Source: Cherax quadricarinatus
Lineage: Eukaryota; Arthropoda; Malacostraca; Decapoda; Parastacidae
Length of the DNA: 64,000 bases
Assembly (NCBI RefSeq): GCF_038502225.1
Contig: NW_027195547.1
Location: 81,001-145,000, forward strand
Direction of reading: 5' to 3'
Part shown: positions 1-10,742 of the stretch, one piece after another
How the letters are laid out: each line of letters starts with the position of its first letter
How positions within the stretch are numbered: the stretch's first letter is position 1
Program-made: the position numbers and the translations under genes
Notes under the pieces: model-generated
Database searches by the model: none
Seen by the model: the letters and a program-made list of their open reading frames with translations, nothing else
Told to the model about the DNA's origin: nothing

Positions 1-274
1 TAGGTTGTGATTTACCGTGATGTGTGGAAATTAACAAATATTATAACATGAATGTTGTAGTACACTTCGTTGTGTCGTGTTATGGTGTGATGTGTAGGTG
101 TTTGCTTGTTGTTAAGTTCAGTGTTTAATGAAAGTGTTGGTGACGTTCTGTATTTGTGATTGTATTGTCCTTCTACTCCTGGTGACGTTCAGTGTTGGTG
201 AATGTGTTGTTCTGGAACTACTGATGTTCAATTACTAGGTGTCGGACTCATTAGTCGATATACACTGGGATGTT
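1..274. other. Unassigned TG-rich sequence
   Basis: No gene is visible. The stretch is rich in TGT and GTG and has loosely repeated pieces such as GGTGACGTTC at about 140 and 181. It leads into a (TG)n tract. Confidence 0.5.
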
Positions 275-277
275 TGT

Positions 278-319
<42 letters not shown>
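275..319. repeat. (TG)n microsatellite at LINE 3' end
   Basis: This is an almost pure TG run. It directly abuts the 3' tail of the minus-strand LINE that follows, whose end reads GTGAG..TAC before the (CA)n on its own strand. Confidence 0.9.
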
Positions 320-322
<3 letters not shown>

Positions 323-1171
323 CAGTTGTTCTCACCTAGTTGAGGTTGCAGGGGTCGAGTCCGAGCTCCTGGCCCCGCCTCTTCATTGGTCGCTACTAGG
401 TCACTCTTCCTGAACCGTGAGCTTTATCATACCTCTGCTTAAAGCTATGTGTGGATCTTGTCTCCACTACATCGCTTCCCAAACTATTCCACTTACTGAT
501 TACTCTGTGGCTGAAGAAATACTTCCTAACATCCCTGTGATTCATCTGTGTCTTCAACTTCCAACCGTGTCCCCTTGTTACTGTGTCCCATCTCTGGAAC
601 ATCCTGTCTTTGTCCACCTTGTCAAGTCCTCTCAGTATTTTGTATGTCGTTATCGTGTCCCCCCTATCTCTCCTGTCCTCCAGTGTCGTCAGGTTGATTT
701 CCCTTAACCTCTCCTCGTAGGACATACCTCTTAGCTCTGGGACTAGGCTTGTTGCAAACCTTTGCACTTTCTCTAGTTTCTTTACGTGCTTGGTTAGGTG
801 TGGGTTCCAAACTGGTGCCGCATACTCCAATGTTGGTTTAACGTACACGGTGTACAGTGTCCTGAACGATTTCTTATTAAGATGTCGGAATGCTGTTCTG
901 AGGTTTGCTAGGCGCCCATATGCTGCAGCCGTTATTTGGTTGATGTGCGCTTCAGGAGATGTGCCTGGTGTTATACTCACCCCAAGATCTTTTTCCTTGA
1001 GTGAGGTTTGTAGTCTCTGGCCCCCTAGACTGTACTCCGACTGCGGTCTTCTTTGCCCTTCCTCAATCTTCATTACTTTGCACTTGGTGGGATTGAACTC
1101 CAGGAGCCAATTGCTGGACCAAGTCTGCAGCCTGTCCAGATCTTTTTGTAGTTCTGCATGGTCTTCGATCG
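320..1171 (-). mobile_element. 5'-truncated LINE (CR1/Jockey-like RT), copy A
   Basis: Read on the minus strand, this is the 3' part of a non-LTR retrotransposon: the region after the RT catalytic core, the C-terminal domain and a short 3' UTR. The conserved tail has the gaggcggggcc segment and a GCAACCTCAACTAGGTGAG-type end. The 5' end is truncated exactly at a (TG)n tract (1172-1243), and the 3' end joins another at 275-319. Its protein is closest to copy F (48297-49090), sharing the INLTTLEDRRDRGD-type and AHGSGRVT segments. The assignment to CR1/Jockey rather than another LINE clade is by motif memory only. Confidence 0.85.
396..1165 (-). pseudogene. LINE reverse transcriptase C-terminal fragment
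   Basis: The open frame is uninterrupted and encodes DLDRLQTW, NWLLEFNPTKCKVMKI, a KEKDLGVSITPGTSPEAH segment, LEYAAPVWNPHL, KKLEKVQRFAT and MSYEERLREINLTTLEDRR, and ends at AHGSGRVT before a stop. These are the thumb and C-terminal segments that follow the RT palm in LINEs of this type. The palm itself, including FADD, is missing, so the fragment cannot encode an active RT. The frame runs on into the (CA)n tract as a His-Thr run, so the apparent N-terminus is an artefact of the junction. It is a dead-on-arrival copy. Confidence 0.85.
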
Positions 1172-1198
1172 AGTGTGTGTGTGCGTGTGTGTGTGTGC

Positions 1199-1234
<36 letters not shown>

Positions 1235-1243
1235 GTGTGCGCG
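1172..1243. repeat. (TG)n microsatellite at LINE 5' truncation point
   Basis: TG run with a few TGCG interruptions. It lies between the truncated 5' end of LINE copy A and the SINE-like inverted pair. Confidence 0.9.
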
Positions 1244-1260
1244 CCAGCCAACGTATGTGT

Positions 1261-1363
1261 CTCAAACCATACCACGGGCGGGATTGAACCAGCGGTCAGA
1301 CAGTCTCAAACCTCCAGACCGTCGCGTTAGCCACTGGATCAGCTAGCCACAATAAGATTCGTC
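1261..1363 (-). mobile_element. tRNA-like SINE, left arm of an inverted pair
   Basis: The minus strand reads nearly the same as the plus strand of 1370-1475. It has the GGTTCAATCCC box B but a damaged box A (TGATCCAGTGG, where R at position 2 is followed by A, not G). It converges on the other copy through a 9-bp perfect stem at 1356-1364 and 1370-1378. Confidence 0.55.
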
Positions 1364-1369
1364 CAACTA

Positions 1370-1500
1370 GGACGAATCCAGTGGCTAGCTGGTCCAGTGG
1401 CTAACGCGACGGTCTGGAGTTTTGAGAATGACCGCGGGTTCAATCCCGCTCGTGGTATGGTTTGTTTGCAACCGTGTCATTACGATTTCGTGAGTCAGAG
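1370..1500 (+). mobile_element. tRNA-derived SINE-like copy
   Basis: TGGTCCAGTGG (1390-1400) fits the RNA polymerase III box A consensus TRGYNNARNNG. GGTTCAATCCC (1437-1447) fits box B, 36 nt further on, as in tRNA genes. The T arm only pairs if the loop has six bases, and I cannot build an acceptor stem, so it is not a working tRNA. It is followed by a non-tRNA body and then (TG)n, as expected for a SINE. No family was identified. Confidence 0.55.
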
Positions 1501-1504
1501 TAAC

Positions 1505-1887
<383 letters not shown>

Positions 1888-1904
1888 CAACTCTACGGAT
1901 GTTG

Positions 1905-2320
1905 AAGATTGAGACACTTATGCAACATATGAGAAACTTTATTCAGGACACGTTTCGCCACACAGTGGCTTCATCAGTCCGATACAGAGTAGAAAGGCGT
2001 AAGGAGAGGAGGAGTTTGAGATAATCAGTCCCTCAGCCTGGAGTCGATGTGTTCAGTCCATCAATCTTGTAGAATGTACAGCATAGGGCCGTAGACGTGG
2101 CTTATATACTGTAGTGAGGTGAGGTGAAGCAGGAGGAGGTGAGGTCATAGTGGTACCATCCACTAGCCGAAGTAGGTCTTCGTCCAAAGGTTGGACAAGT
2201 GTTGAAGAATTCTTTGTAACAAGATCCCATGATGCTGCAGTGTCTGACAGTTGTGATGAATGGTTTGAAAAACCGACAAGTTGAAGATTGAGACTTGTCG
2301 GTTTTTTAAACCATTCATCA
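1905..2320. mobile_element. PLE-type non-autonomous insertion with hammerhead motif, copy 1
   Basis: A 416-bp insertion is flanked by identical 17-bp sequences CAACTCTACGGATGTTG at 1888-1904 and 2321-2337. The left part holds a hammerhead-like motif on the minus strand. The right end is a foldback, about 30 bp at 2248-2279 pairing with about 2292-2322, around a GTCGGTTTTT segment. Copies 2 (3548-3820) and 3 (36777-37023) share both ends. A long, variable target duplication and hammerhead-bearing terminal repeats are known for Penelope-like elements; that assignment is inference here because this copy has no coding part. Confidence 0.7.
1937..1989 (-). ncRNA. Hammerhead ribozyme motif, probably inactive
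   Basis: The minus strand shows CTGATGA, a stem II GCCAC-TGT-GTGGC, then GAAAC and GTG, with stem I GGA:TCC. The cleavage triplet is GTG instead of GTT. A G at that place is not tolerated by known hammerheads, which need NUH, so self-cleavage should be lost. One extra A lies between CTGATGA and stem II, as in the sister copies. Confidence 0.55.
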
Positions 2321-2374
2321 CAACTCTACGGATGTTGCAACCCAGGTTTGACTATCTTCCATCAACACTGAGTG

Positions 2375-2770
2375 TACTGTGCTACTAGTGACTTGCTTAC
2401 CACTGTTGGTTATTGTCACTGGCAGCACCACTGAGAGCACTGTACTCGCCTAATTGTGATTGCAGGGGTCGAATCGTAGCTCCTGACCCCGCTCCTTCAC
2501 TGGTCGCTACTGGGTCACTCATTCCCTGCTCTGTGAGCGTTATCATACCTCTTCTGTGCTACCAGTGATGTATTTACCACTGTTATTGTCACTGTCAGCA
2601 TCACTGAGAGCACTGTGCTACCAATGATGTGTTTGCTACTGGTATTGTCACTGTCAGTACCACTGAGAGCACTGTGACACTGGTATTGTCACTGTCAGCA
2701 CCACTGAGAACACTGTGACACTGGTATTGTCACTGTCAGCACCACTGAGAACACTGTTACCACTGCTGTT
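2375..2770. repeat. Degenerate tandem repeat interrupted by a LINE 3' end
   Basis: TATTGTCACTGTCAGCACCA followed by CTGAGAGCACTGTG recurs with spacing near 41 bp at the right end and longer spacing at the left. A LINE 3' end (about 2447-2553) sits inside it. No coding potential is seen. Confidence 0.7.
2447..2553 (-). mobile_element. Very short LINE 3' end
   Basis: It matches the 3' UTR of LINE copies A and B on the minus strand: CTAATTGTGATTGCAGGGG, then a CCCCGC segment, then GTGAGCGTTATCATACCTC. Only about 100 bp is retained. It is inserted within the degenerate tandem repeat. Confidence 0.75.
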
Positions 2771-2843
2771 TCAGCTTTGCGGGGAATGACTCATTCACTC
2801 ACCCAGAAATTGAGCATTAGCAGTGTTACCACAACTCTCTCCA

Positions 2844-2845
<2 letters not shown>

Positions 2846-2898
<53 letters not shown>

Positions 2899-2985
2899 GT
2901 ATATCTCTGTCTCTGTCTCTCTGTCTCTCTCTGTCTCTTTCTCCGTCTCTCTGTCTTTGTCTCTCTGTCTTTGTCTCTCTGTCTT

Positions 2986-3020
<35 letters not shown>
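2846..3020. repeat. (CT)n / CTCTGT polypyrimidine tract
   Basis: A pure CT run passes into TCTCTGTCTT-type sub-repeats and back to CT. On the plus strand it is pyrimidine-only for long stretches, a sequence type able to form triplex DNA. Confidence 0.95.
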
Positions 3021-3023
<3 letters not shown>

Positions 3024-3085
3024 ATGTACCCTTGCATAACAAATTCACTTACATTCTCAAGGGACTGGTATTCTAAACTCATACA

Positions 3086-3219
<134 letters not shown>

Positions 3220-3580
3220 GGAGAAAGAGAAATATTATGTCGACGGATAGGTAATTAGAGGAGAAACTCACAACCTCCCGTAAACCATAGTTAAATTGGG
3301 CCAACACCGCAGCGGATGTATATCGTAATCAGTGTAGCCCAAGCCATTAGCTATATCCTATGTTTCTTCTGTAATGAATATAACACTGTGACTGCACTAG
3401 TGGCTCGTCTTAGAGCCTTAGTTATACAAAACTTGGTGAGCAGATAACATACAAAGGTGTCACGAACAGGGTCATCTTACCACCATTTTACCTTACCACT
3501 TACACGCAGACTTACCACACACACTTTCTCTCACATAACTCTGTGTTGAAGATTGAGACACTTATGCAGCATATGGGAAT

Positions 3581-3633
3581 CTTTATTCAGGAAACGTTTC
3601 GCCACACAGTGGCTTCATCAGTCCAATACAAAG
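3581..3633 (-). ncRNA. Hammerhead ribozyme motif (left arm)
   Basis: The reverse complement of the 3705-3757 motif, with the same core: CTGATGA, stem II GCCAC/GTGGC, GAAAC and GTT. All core bases I can check are intact apart from the extra A before stem II. Confidence 0.6.
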
Positions 3634-3704
3634 ATGGACTGAAAAAATCGACTCCAGGCTGAGGGACTGATTACCTCATACTCTTCCTCTCCTTACGCCT
3701 TCCT

Positions 3705-3757
3705 CTTTGTATTGGACTGATGAAGCCACTGTGTGGCGAAACGTTTCCTGAATAAAG
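3705..3757 (+). ncRNA. Hammerhead ribozyme motif (right arm)
   Basis: CTGATGA lies at 3717-3723. Stem II is GCCAC (3725-3729) with GTGGC (3733-3737) around a TGT loop. GAAA is at 3738-3741, and C3742-G3743 with A3741-T3744 make a minimal stem III. The predicted cleavage is after T3745 (GUU). Stem I is GGA/TCC plus CTTT (3705-3708) with AAAG (3754-3757) around an internal loop. Hammerheads with almost no stem III, thought to act as dimers, are known from Penelope-like elements. The A at 3724 is one base too many for the textbook fold. AATAAA overlaps the 3' end. Confidence 0.65.
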
Positions 3758-3882
3758 ATTCCCATATGCTTCATAAGTGTCTCAATCTTCAACTTGTCGG
3801 TTTTTCAAACCATTCATCACAACTCTGTGTTAACTTACGATTTTTTAGTCAATGACGTAGGATTGCGAAATGACGCGATTAT

Positions 3883-6800
3883 ATCATCACTCTAGCAACT
3901 GTCACAGTATCATCACTCTAGCAACTGTCACAGTATCATCACTCTAGCAACTGTCACAGTACCATCACTCTAGCAACTGTCACAGTACCATCACTCTAGC
4001 AACTGTCACAGTACCATCACCTCCAGCAACTGTCAGAGTACCATCACCTCCGTCAACTGTCACAGTACCATCACTCTAGCAACTGTCACAGTACCATCAC
4101 TCTAGCAACTGTCACAGTACCATCACTCTAGCAACTGTCACAGTACCATCACTCTAGCAACTGTCACAGTACCATCACTCTAGCAACTGTCACAGTACCA
4201 TCACTCTAGCAACTGTCACAGTACCATCACTCTAGCAACTGTCACAGTACCATCACTCTAGCAACTGTCACAGTACCATCACTCTAGCAACTGTCACAGT
4301 ACCATCACCTCCGTCAACTGTCACAGTACCATCACTCTAGCAACTGTCACAGTACCATCACTCTAGCAACTGTCACAGAACCATCACTCTAGCAACTGTC
4401 ACAGTACCATCACTCTAGCAACTGTCACAGTACCATCACTCTAGCAACTGTCACAGTACCATCACTCTAGCAACTGTCACAGTACCATCACCTCCGTCAA
4501 CTGTCACAGTACCATCACTCTAGCAACTGTCACAGTACCATCACTCTAGCAACTGTCACAGTACCATCACTCTAGCAACTGTCACAGTACCATCACTCTA
4601 GCAACTGTCACAGTACCATCACCTCCGTCAACTGTCACAGTACCATCACTCTAGCAACTGTCACAGTACCATCACTCTAGCAACTGTCACAGTACCATCA
4701 CTCTAGCAACTGTCACAGTACCATCACCTCCAGCAACTGTCACAGTACCATCACTCTAGCAACTGTCACAGTACCATCACTCTAGCAACTGTCACAGTAC
4801 CATCACTCTAGCAACTGTCACAGTACCATCACTCTAGCAACTGTCACAGCACCATCACTCTAGCAACTGTCACAGTACAATCACTCTAGCAACTGTCACA
4901 GAACCATCACTCTAGCAACTGTCACAGTACCATCACTCTAGCAACTGTCACAGTACCATCACTCTAGCAACTGTCACAGTACCATCACCTCCGTCAACTG
5001 TCACAGTACCATCACTCTAGCAACTGTCACAGTACCATCACTCTAGCAACTGTCACAGTACCATCACTCTAGCAACTGTCACAGTACCATCACTCTAGCA
5101 ACTGTCACAGTACCATCACTCTAGCATCTGTCACAGTACCATCACTCTAGCAACTGTCACAGTACCATCACTCTAGCAACTGTCAGAGTACCATCACCTC
5201 CGTCAACTGTCACAGTACCATCACTCTAGCAACTGTCACAGTACCATCACTCTAGCAACTGTCACAGTACCATCACCTCCGTCAACTGTCACAGTACCAT
5301 CACTCTAGCAACTGTCACAGTACCATCACTCTAGCAACTGTCACAGTACCATCACTCTAGCAACTGTCACAGTACCATCACTCTAGCAACTGTCACAGTA
5401 CCATCACTCTAGCAACTGTCACAGTACCATCACTCTAGCAACTGTCACAGTACCATCACTCTAGCAACTGTCACAGTACCATCACTCTAGCAACTGTCAC
5501 AGTACCATCACCTCCAGCAACTGTCACAGTACCATCACTCTAGCAACTGTCAGAGTACCATCACCTCCGTCAACTGTCACAGTACCATCACTCTAGCAAC
5601 TGTCACAGTACCATCACTCTAGCAACTGTCACAGTACCATCACTCTAGCAACTGTCACAGTACCATCACTCTAGCAACTGTCACAGTACCATCACCTCCG
5701 TCAACTGTCACAGTACCATCACTCTAGCAACTGTCACAGTACCATCACTCTAGCAACTGTCACAGTACCATCACTCTAGCAACTGTCACAGTACCATCAC
5801 TCTAGCAACTGTCACAGTACCATCACTCTAGCAACTGTCACAGTACCATCACTCTAGCAACTGTCACAGTACCATCACCTCCGTCAACTGTCACAGTACC
5901 ATCACTCTAGCAACTGTCACAGTACCATCACTCTAGCAACTGTCACAGTACCATCACTCTAGCAACTGTCACAGTACCATCACTCTAGCAACTGTCACAG
6001 TACCATCACTCTAGCAACTGTCACAGTACCATCACTCTAGCAACTGTCACAGTACCATCACTCTAGCAACTGTCACAGTACCATCACTCTAGCAACTGTC
6101 ACAGTACCATCACCTCCGTCAACTGTCACAGTACCATCACTCTAGCAACTGTCACAGTACCATCACTCTAGCAACTGTCACAGTACCATCACTCTAGCAA
6201 CTGTCACAGTACCATCACTCTAGCAACTGTCACAGTACCATCACTCTAGCAACTGTCACAGTACCATCACTCTAGCAACTGTCACAGTACCATCACCTCC
6301 GTCAACTGTCACAGTACCATCACTCTAGCAACTGTCACAGTACCATCACTCTAGCAACTGTCACAGAACCATCACTCTAGCAACTGTCACAGTACCATCA
6401 CTCTAGCAACTGTCACAGTACCATCACTCTAGCAACTGTCACAGTACCATCACTCTAGCAACTGTCACAGTACCATCACCTCCGTCAACTGTCACAGTAC
6501 CATCACTCTAGCAACTGTCACAGTACCATCACTCTAGCAACTGTCACAGTACCATCACTCTAGCAACTGTCACAGTACCATCACTCTAGCAACTGTCACA
6601 GTACCATCACCTCCGTCAACTGTCACAGTACCATCACTCTAGCAACTGTCACAGTACCATCACTCTAGCAACTGTCACAGTACCATCACTCTAGCAACTG
6701 TCACAGTACCATCACCTCCAGCAACTGTCACAGTACCATCACTCTAGCAACTGTCACAGTACCATCACTCTAGCAACTGTCACAGTACCATCACTCTAGC

Positions 6801-9800
6801 AACTGTCACAGTACCATCACTCTAGCAACTGTCACAGCACCATCACTCTAGCAACTGTCACAGTACAATCACTCTAGCAACTGTCACAGAACCATCACTC
6901 TAGCAACTGTCACAGTACCATCACTCTAGCAACTGTCACAGTACCATCACTCTAGCAACTGTCACAGTACCATCACCTCCGTCAACTGTCACAGTACCAT
7001 CACTCTAGCAACTGTCACAGTACCATCACTCTAGCAACTGTCACAGTACCATCACTCTAGCAACTGTCACAGTACCATCACTCTAGCAACTGTCACAGTA
7101 CCATCACTCTAGCATCTGTCACAGTACCATCACTCTAGCAACTGTCACAGTACCATCACTCTAGCAACTGTCAGAGTACCATCACCTCCGTCAACTGTCA
7201 CAGTACCATCACTCTAGCAACTGTCACAGTACCATCACTCTAGCAACTGTCACAGTACCATCACTCTAGCAACTGTCACAGTACCATCACTCTAGCAACT
7301 GTCAGAGTACCATCACCTCCGTCAACTGTCACAGTACCATCACTCTAGCAACTGTCACAGTACCATCACTCTAGCAACTGTCACAGTACCATCACTCTAG
7401 CAACTGTCACAGTACCATCACTCTAGCAACTGTCACAGTACCATCACCTCCAGCAACTGTCACAGTACCATCACTCTAGCAACTGTCACAGTACCATCAC
7501 CTCCAGTAACTGTCAGAGTACCATCACCTCCGTCAACTGTCACAGTACCATCACTCTAGCAACTGTCACAGTACCATCACTCTAGCAACTGTCACAGTAC
7601 CATCACTCTAGCAACTGTCACAGTACCATCACTCTAGCAACTGTCACAGTACAATCACTCTAGCAACTGTCACAGTACCATCACTCTAGCAACTGTCACA
7701 GTACTATCACTCTAGCAACTGTCACAGTACCATCACTCTAGCAACTGTCACAGTACCATCACCTCCGTCAACTGTCACAGTACCATCACTCTAGTAACTG
7801 TCACAGTACCATCACTCTAGCAACTGTCACAGAACCATCACTCTAGCAACTGTCACAGTACCATCACTCTAGCAACTGTCACAGTACCATCACTCTAGCA
7901 ACTGTCACAGTACCATCACTCTAGCAACTGTCACAGTACCATCACCTCCGTCAACTGTCACAGTACCATCACTCTAGCAACTGTCACAGTACCATCACTC
8001 TAGCAACTGTCACAGTACCATCACTCTAGCAACTGTCACAGTACCATCACTCTAGCAACTGTCACAGTACCATCACTCTAGCAACTGTCACAGTACCATC
8101 ACCTCCGGCAACTGTCACAGTACCATCACTCTAGCAACTGTCACAGTACCATCACTCTAGCAACTGTCACAGTACCATCACTCTAGCAACTGTCACAGTA
8201 CCATCACTCTAGCAACTGTCACAGTACCATCACCTCCAGCAACTGTCACAGTACCATCACTCTAGCAACTGTCAGAGTACCATCACCTCCGTCAACTGTC
8301 ACAGTACCATCACTCTAGCAACTGTCACAGTACCATCACTCTAGCAACTGTCACAGTACCATCACTCTAGCAACTGTCACAGTACCATCACTCTAGCAAC
8401 TGTCACAGTACCATCACCTCCGTCAACTGTCACAGTACCATCACTCTAGCAACTGTCACAGTACCATCACTCTAGCAACTGTCACAGTACCATCACTCTA
8501 GCAACTGTCACAGTACCATCACTCTAGCAACTGTCACAGTACCATCACTCTAGCAACTGTCACAGTACCATCACTCTAGCAACTGTCACAGTACCATCAC
8601 TCTAGCAACTGTCACAGTACCATCACTCTAGCAACTGTCACAGTACCATCACCTCCGTCAACTGTCACAGTACCATCACTCTAGCAACTGTCACAGTACC
8701 ATCACTCTAGCAACTGTCACAGTACCATCACTCTAGCAACTGTCACAGTACCATCACTCTAGCAACTGTCACAGTACCATCACTCTAGCAACTGTCAGAG
8801 TACCATCACCTCCGTCAACTGTCACAGTACCATCACTCTAGCAACTGTCACAGTACCATCACTCTAGCAACTGTCACAGTACCATCACTCTAGCAACTGT
8901 CACAGTACCATCACCTCCGTCAACTGTCACAGTACCATCACTCTAGCAACTGTCACAGTACCATCACTCTAGCAACTGTCACAGTACCATCACTCTAGCA
9001 ACTGTCACAGTACCATCACTCTAGCAACTGTCACAGTACCATCACCTCCAGCAACTGTCACAGTGCCATCACTCTAGCAACTGTCACAGTACCATCACCT
9101 CCAGCAACTGTCACAGTACCATCACCGTAGCAACTGTCACAGTACCATCACTCTAGCAACTGTCACAGTACCATCACTCCAGCAACTGTCACAGTACCAT
9201 CACCTCCAGCAACTGTCACAGTACCATCACCTCCAGCAACTGTCACAGTACCATCACTCTAGCAACTGTCACAGTACCATCACTCTAGCAACTGTCACAG
9301 TACCATCACCTCCAGCAACTGTCACAGTACCATCACTCTAGCAACTGTCACAGTACCATCACTCTAGCAACTGTCACAGTACCATCACTCTAGCAACTGT
9401 CACAGTACCATCACTCTAGCAACTGTCACAGTACCATCACCTCCGTCAACTGTCACAGTACCATCACTCTAGCAACTGTCACAGTACCATCACTCTAGCA
9501 ACTGTCACAGTACCATCACTGTAGCAACTGTCACAGTACCATCACTCTAGCAACTGTCACAGTACCATCACCTCCAGCAACTGTCACAGTACCATCACTC
9601 TAGCAACTGTCACAGTACCATCACTCTAGCAACTGTCACAGTACCATCACCTCCAGCAACTGTCACAGTACCATCACTCTAGCAACTGTCACAGTACCAT
9701 CACTCTAGCAACTGTCACAGTACCATCACCTCCAGCAACTGTCACAGTACCATCACTCTAGCAACTGTCACAGTACCATCACTCTAGCAACTGTCACAGT

Positions 9801-9931
9801 ACCATCACCTCCAGCAACTGTCACAGTACCATCACCTCTAGCAACTGTCACAGTACCATCACCTCCAGCAACTGTCACAGTACCATCACTCTAGCAACTG
9901 TCACAGTACCATCACCTCCAGCAACTGTCAC
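3883..9931. repeat. 26/27-bp satellite array, about 230 units
   Basis: The basic 26-bp unit (for example 3961-3986) contains CATCACTCTAGCAACTGTCA. A 27-bp variant replaces TCTAGC by CTCCGTC or CTCCAGC. Rare marker variants (agcacc, tacaatc, agaacc, agcatctg) recur at a fixed offset of 1,988 bp between about 4377-5188 and 6365-7176. The unit gives stops in several frames, so no open frame forms. The array starts at the end of R3 and ends in CCAGTAGAACAC. Confidence 0.97.
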
Positions 9932-9989
9932 CAGTAGAACACTTCCTCTGAGCACTGCAACAATGGCTTTCAGCCATTTAGAGGAATGG

Positions 9990-10260
9990 CTGAAATGGTT
10001 ATAGTCTAAGTTGCAAAACAGAGACCAGAACCTAGAGCAGCCGTTGTATTTTTATCTAATATTTCATCTGATAACTTAATTAAAAAAATTTTATTAGCAT
10101 GCTTCGTCCAATCACTGTTTTTAATCAAAATGTGTAATTTTCTTTGTAGTTTGTTTTTGAGTTCATTACAAATTCTTCTGAGTTTATTATAACAATGATC
10201 TAACATACGATGTTTCCATTCTGATGGAAAGCAGTTTTGAAAATATTATGAACATTTCCT
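9990..10260 (-). pseudogene. Penelope-like element N-terminal fragment
   Basis: The minus strand encodes SEWK, CYNKLRRICNELKNKLQ, NSDWTKHANK and LSDEILDKNTTAALGSGL. The same protein segment is found on the plus strand at 12790-13110, where it follows other PLE parts. The segment belongs to the region upstream of the RT. The fragment is inverted relative to the PLE copies just downstream and carries no RT motifs. Confidence 0.7.
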
Positions 10261-10364
10261 TTGGTTTATATAAATAAGATCCATTTATAATTAATAAAAT
10301 TTGGGAAGGATTTAATAATAAATTAGACAAATAATACTAATTCTTAGGTAGAATATTTTGTTAG

Positions 10365-10435
10365 CGGGATGTCCTGAAGGACCTGTCTAGTTGGGTCAGT
10401 GGGCCTGCTGCAGTGTTCTTCCTTATGAGTCGGGT
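10365..10435 (+). mobile_element. Relic of CR1-like LINE 3' end
   Basis: GGGCCTGCTGCAGTGTTCTT and the preceding CTAGTTGGGTCAGT match the 3' UTR end of the CR1-like element at 49290-53220 (there on the minus strand). Only about 70 bp is recognisable. Confidence 0.55.
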
Positions 10436-10742
10436 GTCTTCGCGCGTCAGGTGTTGCTTTGTTGTGGGATGTAATGGTGAGGTGTGGTCTAGACCCTTTA
10501 TATGCGTTCCTTTGATGTATTACTTTTATAGTTCCTTGATAATGTGAGAAGTCACGAATGCGTTTGGAATTTTACTATTCTTTCACAGTGGTTGTTTTGC
10601 ATATTCTGAAATCACCGGTTTACTGTGTTCTTATTGCATTAATAACAAAAAATGGCACAATACCGTGACTGGAACGATACACAAATAACCCTCTTGATCG
10701 CATCAAGAGAACTTTTAACAAGAAACTAAGGACTCCCTCCTA

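Larger units (their letters stand above)
3548..3820. mobile_element. PLE-type foldback insertion with two hammerhead motifs, copy 2
   Basis: An inverted repeat, left arm about 3548-3645 and right arm about 3695-3795, is flanked by the 11-bp duplication AACTCTGTGTT at 3537-3547 and 3821-3831. Each arm carries the hammerhead core. The centre holds GACTCCAGGCTGAGGGACTG, shared with copies 1 and 3. The paralogous repeat at 13545-14070 lacks the insertion and has one copy of the target, supporting these boundaries. Confidence 0.8.

Noticed and set aside
417..1287. Plus-strand ORFs overlapping LINE copy A
   Set aside because: Antisense shadows of the minus-strand RT frame, also at 39045-39803 and 49955-50224.
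1380..1470. Functional tRNA gene
   Set aside because: Boxes A and B are present, but the T arm pairs only with a six-base loop and no acceptor stem can be formed. It is better explained as a SINE.
3883..9931. CRISPR-like array (regular repeats)
   Set aside because: Units are contiguous with no unique spacers, and the context is eukaryotic.
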